38,797 bases of DNA from a virus. How positions within the stretch are numbered: the stretch's first letter is position 1; each line of letters begins with the position of its first letter. The translations under genes were made by a program, and so were the position numbers. The DNA is taken from positions 1-38,797 of the IMG/VR virus record IMGVR_UViG_3300028388_001461; one strand, given 5' to 3'. Below, one piece after another: positions 20,179 to 29,200 of the stretch. The notes beneath the pieces are model-generated. The model was not told the origin of the DNA, searched no databases, and saw nothing but the letters and a program-made list of their open reading frames with translations.

Positions 20179-20708
20179 TTGCCGCTCCCGGTTCCTCGAC
20201 CGTTGGCAAGAAGATCAGTCTTACGCTGCGAACCCTTACTCGACCCGAGAAAAAAGGTCATACCCTGCGTCACCCACCCGGACGCGACACCGAACAGATA
20301 GAAGGCGAAGTCCTTCGACTCGCCCTGAACGAGAGCGAGGTTGTACAGCACGGCGAACGAGAGCGTGAAGAAGAACGTCAGGGCGATTGCGGTCAAAACA
20401 GCAGGGGTCCAGTCCTTCGTGGCGACGCGCATCGCACGAGCATCCGCGATGTCATCGTAAACCAACTGCTCCTTCTCGATCTTCAGAGCCTCGAGTTCAA
20501 GCTCGAATTGCTGCTCTGCTAGTTGGAGCTTGGCGAACACTTCCGGGTCGCCAGCAGCTATCGCCTCATCAATCTCCTCAGGTTTCATTCCGGTGACTTT
20601 GCCAAGAATGTTCGTGGCAAGTCCAGCGAACGGTCCACCAAGCGCGGTGGCAATCGTCGGCGCGATCTGCATGACCGCTTGGAACCACTTCTTGTCCTTC
20701 AGGCCCAT
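20175..20708 (-). CDS. Phage holin, 3TM family
   Basis: 177 residues. Layout: a short amphipathic first hydrophobic stretch (IAPTIATALGGPFAGLATNI, about 14-34), a charged helical linker rich in Glu/Gln (LAEQQFELELEALK, then DDIADARAMRV), and two strong membrane helices (about 103-127 and 134-157). A Gly/Arg C-terminus follows. The A-P-T-I-A-T-A-L-G-G-P-F start and the D-x-A-D-A-R motif before the paired helices fit the 3TM holin family. Its gene overlaps that of an M23 peptidase by 10 nt, forming a lysis cassette. It would permeabilise the inner membrane at lysis. Confidence 0.8.
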   Translation of the reverse strand: MGLKDKKWFQAVMQIAPTIATALGGPFAGLATNILGKVTGMKPEEIDEAIAAGDPEVFAKLQLAEQQFELELEALKIEKEQLVYDDIADARAMRVATKDWTPAVLTAIALTFFFTLSFAVLYNLALVQGESKDFAFYLFGVASGWVTQGMTFFLGSSKGSQRKTDLLANGRGTGSGK

Positions 20709-21139
20709 ATCTGATCTCCTCCTGTGTCATTGATCGCATCAGCGAAAACGAAGAAGGCATCCGGGTCCATGATGCACTCCACATGCACGTGGTTCGGCAT
20801 CGGGTCGCGGTCGCCTCTCTGGTACTTCTTCGATATGTCCTGAGAGTGTCCAAGGATCGTGAGTGCTGGAACGAACGCACCCTCGGAAACTGCTGGAGCG
20901 ACGTAGAAGAACCTCCATATGATCGCTCCTGAAAGAAGCTCGATCAAACGGTATGACTCCCCTGAATAGGGGTATCCGATCCGTAGGATTCGGCCCTCCA
21001 TAGGCGCGCGAATCGCGGCCCCAGGATTGCAGAGGTAATCGCGTCCAAGGTGGAAGCGGCCTCCTCTGGATGCCGCGAACGCTCCACTGCCCCAATCATC
21101 CTGACCGCGCTTCGCTAGGGTGATCTTGTGGATGCTCAC
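20699..21139 (-). CDS. M23-family peptidase, candidate endolysin
   Basis: 146 residues from a GTG at 21139, with GGAGC about 8 nt upstream. Longer in-frame starts would run back into the previous gene. The zinc-binding pattern of M23 (LytM/lysostaphin) is present: H30-L-G-R-D34 and N-H117-V-H119-V-E, with the A-P-M-E-G strand between them. The usual first motif is HxxxD, as here. M23 enzymes cut peptide cross-links in peptidoglycan. It lies between an anchored coiled-coil protein and a holin, which strongly suggests the lysis endolysin. No signal peptide is seen, consistent with holin-dependent release. Confidence 0.8.
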   Translation of the reverse strand: MSIHKITLAKRGQDDWGSGAFAASRGGRFHLGRDYLCNPGAAIRAPMEGRILRIGYPYSGESYRLIELLSGAIIWRFFYVAPAVSEGAFVPALTILGHSQDISKKYQRGDRDPMPNHVHVECIMDPDAFFVFADAINDTGGDQIWA

Positions 21140-21155
21140 CGTTGTCGCTCCAGCA

Positions 21156-21593
21156 TTACCCGCCTCCTGCTCGTCTGATCTCTCGGATGAGTTCGGATTT
21201 GTCCTCCTCCATCTTCTGCTGAATGGCGATCTGCCGCTCCTCGATTCGGATGATGCGGTCGTGTTCCTCAGCAACTTTTCCCTCAAGAAAGTCAAGATCG
21301 TCCTGAATGACACCTTGGACCTCCTCGATCACCTCAGTCGAGGTCTTTTCGATCTGCTCGTAGATAGCCCCATCAGGCGGCTTCACTTCTTCGTCGATGA
21401 CCTGTTTAACTTCGATGCCGACACCGAAGCGGACGGCTGCGAACACCATTCCAGCCAGCGTGAAAAGTGCGATGAGAAGGCCAACGAATGCCTTCACCCT
21501 TTTGATCGTCATGGTGTAAACATCCGAATGTCCTCCGTTACCGTCACTGTAACGAGCTCTAGTCAAGCCCTCACTGCGACGCTCGTTCATCAT
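21156..21593 (-). CDS. Membrane-anchored coiled-coil protein (lysis cassette, spanin-like?)
   Basis: 145 residues from 21593, whose ATG overlaps the previous stop. An in-frame ATG at 21512 would give 118 residues starting directly before the membrane helix. One transmembrane helix (VKAFVGLLIALFTLAGMVFAA) is followed by a long charged helix with heptad pattern (DDLDFLEGKVAEEHDRIIR, then QKMEEDKSELIREIRR). Anchor plus periplasmic coiled coil is the plan of i-spanins such as Rz. Location next to an endolysin and holin supports that, but an o-spanin partner lipoprotein was not found. It could also be a generic inner membrane protein. Confidence 0.6.
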   Translation of the reverse strand: MMNERRSEGLTRARYSDGNGGHSDVYTMTIKRVKAFVGLLIALFTLAGMVFAAVRFGVGIEVKQVIDEEVKPPDGAIYEQIEKTSTEVIEEVQGVIQDDLDFLEGKVAEEHDRIIRIEERQIAIQQKMEEDKSELIREIRRAGGG

Positions 21594-22801
21594 GGACCAC
21601 CGCCGCTACCGATGTCCTCCACAATGACCTGGACTTCGTAGTTCTTCGTGGTCGTTCCGTCCGAAACCGTCACAGTCAGGATGTCAACTTGACCAGCTTG
21701 TACGTCCGTGTAACGAACATACACGTTCCGAGAATCTGCATTTCCGTTCCCGGTGACAGTCGCGCCCAGGGCAGACGACAGGCTGAAGCTCCACGTCGGA
21801 GACACTGCGCCGCCCCGGAACGCACGAATGCAATCCCACGCCGCCACGTCCGCAACAACACCAGCATCTCCGCTGTCGGTCAGCGCAATCAGTGCATTGA
21901 ACATCACAGCTTCGAGCGGGTTGCCTGAGCCGGGCGAGTAGTGCGGGATTGTCCAGACAGAATCACCACTAGCGTCAGAGAGCAGTGCTAGTTCTGCGCC
22001 GTTATACGTGGGTCGAGTTTCTGACCCCAAGATGTTCGTGGCGTTGTCCGATGTACTGATGTCGATAGGATCGCCAGGATTGTCAGAAAGGAATTGGATG
22101 ATGGGAACCCACGAGCCTGCGCCCTCGCTCCACATCTCCAACGCGCCGAATCCAAGGCCGGCACCTTCGCCAATTCTAAGAATGCCGGTGTTCGCACGAA
22201 CGAACGGGTGGCCTCCAGCGTCAGGTGCCTCCTCACCGATGACGATTTCTGGATCGGTGACGATCTCGAACTTCAGACCGTTGAACTTCGCCCCGGCACC
22301 ATCATCAAACCTGATGCCCTCACCGAGATCAGCGAAGTCGATGTTGCCGGTCATGATGCCACCGGCCAAAGGCAGAAACTCACCAGTGAAGTCGACGAAC
22401 TCGAGGCCGGTTTCGCCAGCGTTGACTCTTACGCCGAACAGGGCGGCACCAGCGTAGTTCGCCGGGGTATCCGTCAGCCCCGTGAACACTGTCACACCGC
22501 CGCCTGCATCCGGTACGAACTCGAGGGCCGTCTCCGTGCCGTTGACGACTACCTTGTAGTTCGCCGCACCAGCGTATGCACCGGGAGTATCAGCGAGGGC
22601 AGTAAAGACGTTGACTCCACCGCCACCGCTCACTGCCTCCCATGCGGTGTTCGCATCATTGCGAATTTTCAGCGCGTAGTTACCGGGACCACCGGCAGTA
22701 TCGACCCACAGCATCCCTCCACCGACTGCGCCAGGGTCGGTCGGCTGAATGTAGCCGGGGACGTGCAGAAACTCGTCCGTCAATTCAGGATGCTTCGCCA
22801 T
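21590..22801 (-). CDS. Tail fibre protein with tandem DTP/Y-G repeats
   Basis: 403 residues. The N-terminal about 60 residues (GYIQPTDPGAVGGGMLWVD, then YALKIRNDANTAWE) are a module shared with two other proteins here (22801-23130 and 25221-25697). Two 40-residue repeats follow (about 63-101 and 103-141), each with VFTxLxDTPxxYAGAA, then V-x-V-N, then LEFV. A third copy lies in the 23931-25211 protein. The middle is beta-rich (GGIMTGNIDF) and the C-terminus is an immunoglobulin-like strand set (ILTVTVSDGTTTKNYEVQV). It is likely a receptor-binding or fibre subunit. Confidence 0.75.
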   Translation of the reverse strand: MAKHPELTDEFLHVPGYIQPTDPGAVGGGMLWVDTAGGPGNYALKIRNDANTAWEAVSGGGGVNVFTALADTPGAYAGAANYKVVVNGTETALEFVPDAGGGVTVFTGLTDTPANYAGAALFGVRVNAGETGLEFVDFTGEFLPLAGGIMTGNIDFADLGEGIRFDDGAGAKFNGLKFEIVTDPEIVIGEEAPDAGGHPFVRANTGILRIGEGAGLGFGALEMWSEGAGSWVPIIQFLSDNPGDPIDISTSDNATNILGSETRPTYNGAELALLSDASGDSVWTIPHYSPGSGNPLEAVMFNALIALTDSGDAGVVADVAAWDCIRAFRGGAVSPTWSFSLSSALGATVTGNGNADSRNVYVRYTDVQAGQVDILTVTVSDGTTTKNYEVQVIVEDIGSGGGP

Positions 22802-23130
22802 CAGTTAACCTCCGTCGTCCTCACTGTAGGTATGTCGATGCTCACCACGTCGCCCCCGGCAAACACGACCTCTGGATTCACGGTGTCACCATTTGACACC
22901 ACATCGATCTGATAGTCGGTGTAGTCATGGTCGTGTGGGGAAACGCCAGCAGCGACAACTGCCTCCTCCCACCCGTCGTTCGCCTCGTTCCGAATTCGGA
23001 TGACCCACGATCCAGAGCCTCCAGATGAGTCAATCCACATCTTCCCGGCACCGATGGCGCCGGGGTCGCTGGCGGCGATGACACCAACGGCATGCAGGTT
23101 GTCATCAACGAGATCTCTGTGAAGTGCCAT
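22801..23130 (-). CDS. Short fibre-family protein (adaptor module)
   Basis: 109 residues, start and stop overlapping its neighbours. Most of it is the shared module: IAASDPGAIGAGKMWIDSSG then WVIRIRNEANDGWEE, matching the N-termini of the two paralogues. A short beta-rich end follows (VVFAGGDVVSIDIPTVRTT). It carries the palindrome at 22884. It probably occupies the same attachment site as the longer fibres or is a truncated relative. Confidence 0.7.
   Translation of the reverse strand: MALHRDLVDDNLHAVGVIAASDPGAIGAGKMWIDSSGGSGSWVIRIRNEANDGWEEAVVAAGVSPHDHDYTDYQIDVVSNGDTVNPEVVFAGGDVVSIDIPTVRTTEVN
22884..22898. repeat. Dispersed palindrome, perfect arms (spacer CCATT)
   Basis: 7-bp arms GGTGTCA/TGACACC. 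The only perfect-arm copy whose first spacer base is not a purine. Confidence 0.8.
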
Positions 23131-23402
23131 CAGTCAATCTCCGTTTGCTCGTCCTCACCTCGCCGTCGATACGCAGCGATCCAGCCTCTGACCTGATTGT
23201 TGATCGACCACGCCCATCTGTTCTTCGCAAAGGCTATTCGATTCGCCTGGGTGTCTGCCGGTGGAGGATCTTGGCTCTGACGCCACGTCTCCCACTGGAA
23301 AGCATATGCGATGGCTTCAGCAAGCTCGATCTTCAGGGCGGTTGTCGGTAATTCGTCCACCATCCCATCGATGTGCGGTGCGAGCCTGTCTTGATACCCC
23401 AT
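23130..23402 (-). CDS. Small virion-region protein, unknown
   Basis: 90 residues from an ATG at 23402 that overlaps the previous stop (ATGA). It is helical and aromatic-rich (AEAIAYAFQWETWRQSQ, RWAWSINNQVRGWIAAYRR) with an acidic end. It contains no membrane segment. It lies among fibre genes and could be a small connector or chaperone. No family is recognised. Confidence 0.65.
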   Translation of the reverse strand: MGYQDRLAPHIDGMVDELPTTALKIELAEAIAYAFQWETWRQSQDPPPADTQANRIAFAKNRWAWSINNQVRGWIAAYRRRGEDEQTEID

Positions 23403-23908
23403 CACCCGATCCTTTCCATGCTCATCCACGATGCGTACAACTGGCTGGTATTGCCGACAGCCTTCATACTCGCGCCAAGGCTCAAGCTGCACCACACGAA
23501 GAACTCAAGGTAGTCTCCAGCCTCAAGCTCCATCTCGAAGTTCACGAGGTTGTTGGTCGGGAGCCACACGTTGCCGCCAGCGGCGCGATTGACGTACTGA
23601 CCAGAGTGGCTTGCAGGAATGGCGATGCCGTTTCGGTAGACCCTGCCCTGGGTTGAGGCATCCTCCGATACCTGCTCCCACACACAGTTGCCCCTGATGA
23701 AGTAGAGGCCACCGTGAGCAGTGGGAACCGTCAAGCGTGTCGGGTTCCCACTGCTCCAATAATTCTCGGTATCCCAATCAGCGGTACCGAACGAGAGCGC
23801 AGTCCAAGTCTCCTTGGTAATGGTCTGGTCTGACAGAAGGTGGGCCTTCACCCAATCCTTCTCCAGATCACACATACTCAAGTCGGGGATCTGATCGGTG
23901 TAACTCAT
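23402..23908 (-). CDS. Fibre-region protein with jelly-roll-like head
   Basis: 168 residues from the ATG at 23908. Longer in-frame starts overlap the upstream fibre gene and lack sense. After a helical start the body is a beta-sandwich pattern: GGLYFIRGNCVWE, GRVYRNGIAIPASHSGQYV, NLVNFEMELEAGDYLEFFVW and SQLYASWMSM. This strand order with a G-D-Y-L-E-F core resembles C1q/TNF-like heads used by phage fibres to bind receptors. The family is not certain, and the similar pattern at the C-terminus of the 29383-30615 protein supports it. Confidence 0.6.
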   Translation of the reverse strand: MSYTDQIPDLSMCDLEKDWVKAHLLSDQTITKETWTALSFGTADWDTENYWSSGNPTRLTVPTAHGGLYFIRGNCVWEQVSEDASTQGRVYRNGIAIPASHSGQYVNRAAGGNVWLPTNNLVNFEMELEAGDYLEFFVWCSLSLGASMKAVGNTSQLYASWMSMERIG

Positions 23909-23930
23909 AGGATGATGATTTGCCTCCGCA

Positions 23931-25211
23931 TTACACGATCCACCAGTTCGCTCCGTCAGAGACGAAAGTGACAGATTCGTACTGTGAGACGAGATCGAAC
24001 GTCGCATCCCCGTCGATGGTTTCTGCGCCATTGGGATCGATGGTCACGGTTCGCCCACCACCAGTGGCGCTCACCTTCTTGACCCGGTACTCACGACCGG
24101 AAATACCGACCGCACTCGGCAGAGCGATTGTCGCCGCAGCCGCGTTGTTCATGATGATGGTCTTGACGTGCTGGTTGTCGCCAACAGTCAGATCGTAGCT
24201 CGCAGTCACGGTCACGAGTTCATGCGCGACAGAACCCTCGGCGTGGAGCGTCGAGTGCGGGGTGACGGTGTTGATGCCGACCCTGTTGTTCGCCTCGTCA
24301 ACGAACAGATCGCTGGTCGGGGTCCAGGTGTCTGTGCCATCCCAAATCAGGGTCTGACCCTGAACCGTTCCTGCATCGAGGCCAGCAAGAATCGCTTCCA
24401 GCTTCACCTTGTCAGAAGCTGACAAGAAGCCGGCAACGGAGATCGTCGCCTCATCGTGAAGCGTCCCACCGGCCTGATCTCCGTGCGCGTGGACGTGATC
24501 GGCCCGAGCCACCTTGTCGCTGACGCCAGCGTCCTGAGTACCGACAGGCTGGATATTTCCGTCTGTGTCCTCGAAGTCTGCGTTGAACGTCCTTGCAGGG
24601 CTTTCGGTCAAGCCGGTGCCAGCACTGTACAGACCGGGAGAGGCAAAGATCGTGAATACGAGCGCGGTGACTCCGAGCGTGATCGGATCGTTCGTTGTGA
24701 GAACCCACGCGCTATCCGCGTTCTCGGTTCCCTCCTCGACGAACATCGCCATGCCGGAGGTGACTTCGCTGTCCTCGTCTGCATCGGGCGAGCGCGCCCA
24801 CGCGCCTGTGGAACAGACGTAGATGCCGTTGTCTGCCCCTGCCGCTTGATCCTTGACGAGAACCCTGTCTCCGTCAACGACTGAAACCCCATCGATGGTC
24901 TGCTCACCAGAGAGCGTGATGGCAGCCGTTGTCGCCACACGGACTGACTCTTTCCAATCCAGGCCAGAAGCAACGCTGTCAACGTACTGCTTTGTCGCCG
25001 CGCCGAGATCTACCGATGGGTCTGCGTTGAGAATTAGCGGCCCGGTCATCGTCGAACCGGACTTCTGGACTACATCATCCGTGAACTCCAGCCCATCCGG
25101 TGTTGGATTGATCCTGACGAACTGACCACCCAATCCTGTGTAATCCGCTGGAGTGTCCTCGAGCGTGAGGAAGTTTCTCCAGGCATCCGGTACTTCTCTG
25201 ATGTGCGACAT
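23931..25211 (-). CDS. Tail fibre protein
   Basis: 426 residues. The N-terminus carries one DTP/Y-G repeat (LEDTPADYTGLGGQFVRINP, then LEF). Next comes the motif GSTMTGPLILNADPSVDLGA with TKQYVDS, widespread at the base of phage tail fibres. The body contains DKVARADHVHAHGDQ and a T-P-H-S-T-L-H-A segment. The end, TIDPNGAETIDGDATF then YESVTFVSDGANWWIV, is paralogous to the C-terminus of the 25221-25697 protein. The H-rich repeats may bind metal at a trimer axis, as in T4 long tail fibres. Likely a receptor-binding fibre. Confidence 0.8.
   Translation of the reverse strand: MSHIREVPDAWRNFLTLEDTPADYTGLGGQFVRINPTPDGLEFTDDVVQKSGSTMTGPLILNADPSVDLGAATKQYVDSVASGLDWKESVRVATTAAITLSGEQTIDGVSVVDGDRVLVKDQAAGADNGIYVCSTGAWARSPDADEDSEVTSGMAMFVEEGTENADSAWVLTTNDPITLGVTALVFTIFASPGLYSAGTGLTESPARTFNADFEDTDGNIQPVGTQDAGVSDKVARADHVHAHGDQAGGTLHDEATISVAGFLSASDKVKLEAILAGLDAGTVQGQTLIWDGTDTWTPTSDLFVDEANNRVGINTVTPHSTLHAEGSVAHELVTVTASYDLTVGDNQHVKTIIMNNAAAATIALPSAVGISGREYRVKKVSATGGGRTVTIDPNGAETIDGDATFDLVSQYESVTFVSDGANWWIV
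24410..24424. repeat. Dispersed palindrome, perfect arms (spacer GAAGC)
   Basis: In the tail fibre gene (L-S-A-S-D). Confidence 0.9.
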
Positions 25212-25220
25212 CCTTGCCTC

Positions 25221-25697
25221 CTAGTAAATCCACCACTCACTGTTGATCGCAACACATGTTATCGCTTCGTATTGGTGCCTCAAAAAAAAAGATGCACCGC
25301 CCTCAATCAGCCCTCCTCCGTCAACCGTAACTTCAACGTCGTACAGATTCGCCATTGTCCGCTTGATGTGGACTACCCTTCCATCGTAAGTCGTCGGGTT
25401 CGGCAAAACCACCTGAGCGTCATCTGCGACAGTTACGAGGAGGTAGAGATCGCTGTCTTGAACCTCGTAGTAATTGACATTGACAACAACAACATCGCTC
25501 GGCAACTCGTAGTCGATGAGTTCCCACCCATCGTCTGCGAGATTGCGAATTTTCAGATCCCATTTTCCGGTGCCGCTCGACGTGTCTATCCACAACTTGC
25601 CAGCACCAACAGCACCAGGGTCAGAAGCCTGAACGTAACCCGGAACATGGACCTCTGGAGCGGTGAGATCAACATGCGGGAATCCGTTCATAGCCAT
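25221..25697 (-). CDS. Fibre-family protein combining the shared N- and C-modules
   Basis: 158 residues from the ATG at 25697, which overlaps the previous stop. The N-terminal half is the shared module (VQASDPGAVGAGKLWIDTSS, WDLKIRNLADDGWE). The C-terminal half is the end module of the 23931-25211 fibre: VTVDGGGLIEGGASFF then YEAITCVAINSEWWIY. It thus joins the two paralogous ends without the long middle, a minimal fibre. It is evidence for module shuffling among the fibre genes. Confidence 0.75.
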   Translation of the reverse strand: MAMNGFPHVDLTAPEVHVPGYVQASDPGAVGAGKLWIDTSSGTGKWDLKIRNLADDGWELIDYELPSDVVVVNVNYYEVQDSDLYLLVTVADDAQVVLPNPTTYDGRVVHIKRTMANLYDVEVTVDGGGLIEGGASFFLRHQYEAITCVAINSEWWIY

Positions 25698-26284
25698 CAG
25701 GAATAAGTCCCACTTACATCTGCCATCACGATGTCCCCCTCGACAGTCCAAAGGAAATCTGACGGCTGATCCTCTGGATCGACTTTCGGTGGGGTGGTGG
25801 CCGGTGGAATCTTTCGAGTCACAACGCTATCCCCAAGATCGATGCCAGCATATTCGCCAAGAGCAACCGCAGGCTCGAGGATCATGCCGGGAGCAACGCC
25901 GAAGGCCGGTGGAGAAGCGAAAGACAGGGCGGCGACTTCCATCCTGAGCGGTCGCCATTCAGCCTGATCGATGATGTCAGAATCTGACAAACCTGGCTGA
26001 GTGACCGGAGCATCGTAGTAAGCAAATCCGGTATCGGGATTGATGTTCAGACGACCTGATCCGATGGCCTGAAGGTTCTGGATGTCAGGATCAATCGAAA
26101 CAGAATATGCCTTCAGGACGTTGAGCGCACGGACGAGCTTGACTTGCTGCTGTGAAAGAACATCGTGGAGCGTCCGTAGATAAATGACCGCTTCTTCTGG
26201 ATCATCTGGAGGCTTCGGCAGCGGCAGAATCGACGGCAACGAAGTGTCGGGGAATAGCCGCTGAAGTTCTTCTTGATCTGCCAT
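25697..26284 (-). CDS. Virion protein of the tail region, unknown
   Basis: 195 residues from the ATG at 26284, which overlaps the stop of the large tail gene. Begins with a helix and a Pro-rich stretch (LPSILPLPKPPDDPEEA), then a probable coiled coil (LRTLHDVLSQQQVKLVRALN). A beta-rich region follows (SGRLNINPDTGFAYYDAPV) and a C-terminal segment ending SDFLWTVEGDIVMADVSGTYS. This is a plausible fibre-adaptor or base protein, with a trimerising coil followed by beta structure. No named family is recognised. Confidence 0.6.
   Translation of the reverse strand: MADQEELQRLFPDTSLPSILPLPKPPDDPEEAVIYLRTLHDVLSQQQVKLVRALNVLKAYSVSIDPDIQNLQAIGSGRLNINPDTGFAYYDAPVTQPGLSDSDIIDQAEWRPLRMEVAALSFASPPAFGVAPGMILEPAVALGEYAGIDLGDSVVTRKIPPATTPPKVDPEDQPSDFLWTVEGDIVMADVSGTYS
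25975..25989. repeat. Dispersed palindrome, perfect arms (spacer GAATC)
   Basis: In the 25697-26284 gene (L-S-D-S-D). Confidence 0.9.
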
Positions 26285-29200
26285 CAGCGCATTCCTCGAG
26301 GAGCGAATACTGCCGTCGCGCCGCCCCAATTCCAGAATCTCGATGTCATTACGCCTAGCTCAACTGAGAAACGTGTGCCAGTAGCGCGGTGGTTTGTGCG
26401 ATGCTGAACCGAAAGGTTGCTCAGTCCTTCGGGGCCAGCGAGGATGATTGCCCTGTCAGATTGGTGCGCGGCGACTGTCATATTGACAGTCAACTCATCA
26501 CCCTCTGCTTTGAACAGGTGATAGAGCTCGTGAACGGTCTTGAACTGGATCATCGAACCGAGAGGATTCCACCCGGTCTTGAGGTAGCACTGGATCGGGA
26601 TTCCTTCGTCTGTGTAATCGCCGTCGTCGTTCCACTTCTGCGTGAACCACGAGTTGTTGATGCGTCCGAGACAGACCTCCTCGCGCCCGGTGCGATAGTC
26701 ACCGAGTGCTTTCGGATCTTGCGAGACGAGAGAGTCCTCGATCTCTCCGATTGCCGTGTCAGTCTCGAAGAAGCACCGCTGTCCAGCAGTCATCTGCCAA
26801 CCAGCCGGCATCTGGATCGGCCAGACAGGGAACGGCAATCCCTGGTCTGTGGACATCACGACGCCTCGATTGATGTTCTGCGACTTCGTGGGATAGAAAA
26901 ACCACAGCAGCTTGCGCGCATTGTCGACCATGCCCCACGCCCTGCCGACGTTCTGAGTGTCGAGAAACGGCTGGATCATCCGGCGAACGTTGCGCCCGAC
27001 ATCGCGGGGAGCCACACCGTCGTAGACATATACGCCGCCATCACGCCCGAGGTACGCCTGTTCTCCGGTGTGCATACGGAGAACGCACATCGGACTGCAC
27101 GGTCCCGGCACCCCTGCCTTCACAAGCTCGAATCGGAACGGTGCCTGTGTCTGCACGAAATCAACCTGAGCGATGGCTGAGTAGATCGCGTCAGTCTTGT
27201 AGATGGCGACGGCGAGCGCACTGATCTCGTTGAGCGAGACAATTTCGCCAGGAGTGTCACCGACCAGCGTCCGCTGGACACGGCCCCACCCTCTGTCCAT
27301 GTCGTTGAACGAGGATACGTCGATTGCGTAGCCTGACACTGAGGGCAAATTGCCGAGTAGCACTCGGTTCGATGCGACCGCCATCGTTCGAGCAATCGGC
27401 GCCGCGACTCCAAATGGATCGTTGGCATCCTCGATGTAGCCAGGGTCGACTTGACCGCTTGGGGATTGATCGACGATCTGCCCCATGAACCGCATCTTCC
27501 CATTCGGGATGTCATCGGTCCACACGAGCGGGTGGTCAACTCCGTTGGTCGCCAGCAGCCAGGTGCGTGAATCTCCTCGAGATGACCCGGACTCGAAGAT
27601 CCTGAAAATCACCGGGTTGATGCCCCAAGTGCCGTTGAGCCTCGTGTTTGGTGACTCAGGATTGATGGTTATGGCTTCGCCTGTCAGTTCATCCCAAAAC
27701 GACGTAGCACGATTGAGCTTGAGAATCTTACGTGTGGTTCCGACGATGACTGCATTTTCCTCACGGTCGAGGTTTGCCTGAAAGATCGCCGTAAGATCAC
27801 CGGACTCTGCTGCGTCCTCGAAGCCGCCAGGAGCTTCGCCACCAGGAACGAGCCAAAGTCGTGCATTGTTGCCAGAGAGGATCGTGTTCCATTGCCACTC
27901 GCGCCATCCAACACCACGCTCGATTGCCAGATACCACGACCCATCTACTCCAATGCTCGGATCGTACAAAAGCTCTTTCACCCGATATGAGTCAGCACCG
28001 ACAGGGTTGTCGTCCCACGGTTCGAGTGTAGGTGCCTCTGGAGCGGCATTCTCGACGATGGTGAACGTCTCAGCCATGCCTGTGAACATCTGCTTGGAGC
28101 CGACACCTGGGCTGTTGCCAGGATGGTAGATGTCGAGACGTGCGTCTGGACTCGGACCAATCGGCGGCAGGTTTGGATCGAGTTGAGCATACGGCTGGTC
28201 ATACCAAGCAATCGAAGTGTTCGTCAGATCGATTCGTTGCAGTCCATTCGTCCAAAGCACATAGAGCTCATCTGGATCATCCGATGCGTAGACCCTTCTC
28301 GGATCTCTGTTGAATACATTCGTTCTGATTCCAATATCGAGAACCGTGGCAGATCGAGCAGGAACCCCGAAATTCCCAGGAGTGTAGCCATGAAGGATGT
28401 TCCTGTTTCTCATCAGGGTATTGGCAGGAAGATCACTCCTCCCGTTCGGGTTCGACCAGAACTCGTAGCAATGGAAGAACCAAATCAAGCCACCCTGAAA
28501 TCCGAGAATCTTGCTCCTGAAACCTCCATAGCTGAAGTTTTTGAATCCGAAAGCACCCTGAGTCGATCCTCTTGAGATTTTCTGGATGTCACCGAAGTCT
28601 CCAGATGTCATCGTGCTGAAGTTCGGCCAATAGAAGATGTTGTTATCCTCAAAAATATCAGGACCACCAAAGCCACTGATGTACCAAGGAATGAATCCAA
28701 GCGTCGGATCAACAGGAGGAGGATTCCAGAAACCTCCAACCTGATACTCCTTCTGAACAATCAGGCTGTCAGTAACAGGATCGTACTGGATGAACTGAGC
28801 ATTCTTTGGAATGTAGATCGTGTCATCAGCATCAGGTGGTCCAGCACCGATGAAGTCTGTGAACACAAGAGGAGTTGATGGATACGTCCCAATGGTCGCC
28901 TCATAGGTCTTGCCAGACTGCTCAAAGTGTTCCCATTGCTCGAACAGAATCAGCCGGCCACCGATTTCGAGGAACTTCACGCATCTATGTGGCTCGGCCC
29001 AAACCGGAACTGTCGAAACGAAATCATCGAACCAAATAGAGCCACCGTTTGTGCTGTACCTAAGCCATCGCTCATTTGGTGCAACGCCACTACGAACGAC
29101 CGCAATAAGAACTCCAGAACTCAGATAACCGATGCACTCAACAATCGGATCGTTAAAACCATCCCTGATGTTGACAGGAACCTCCTGCCACAGAGTTGCG

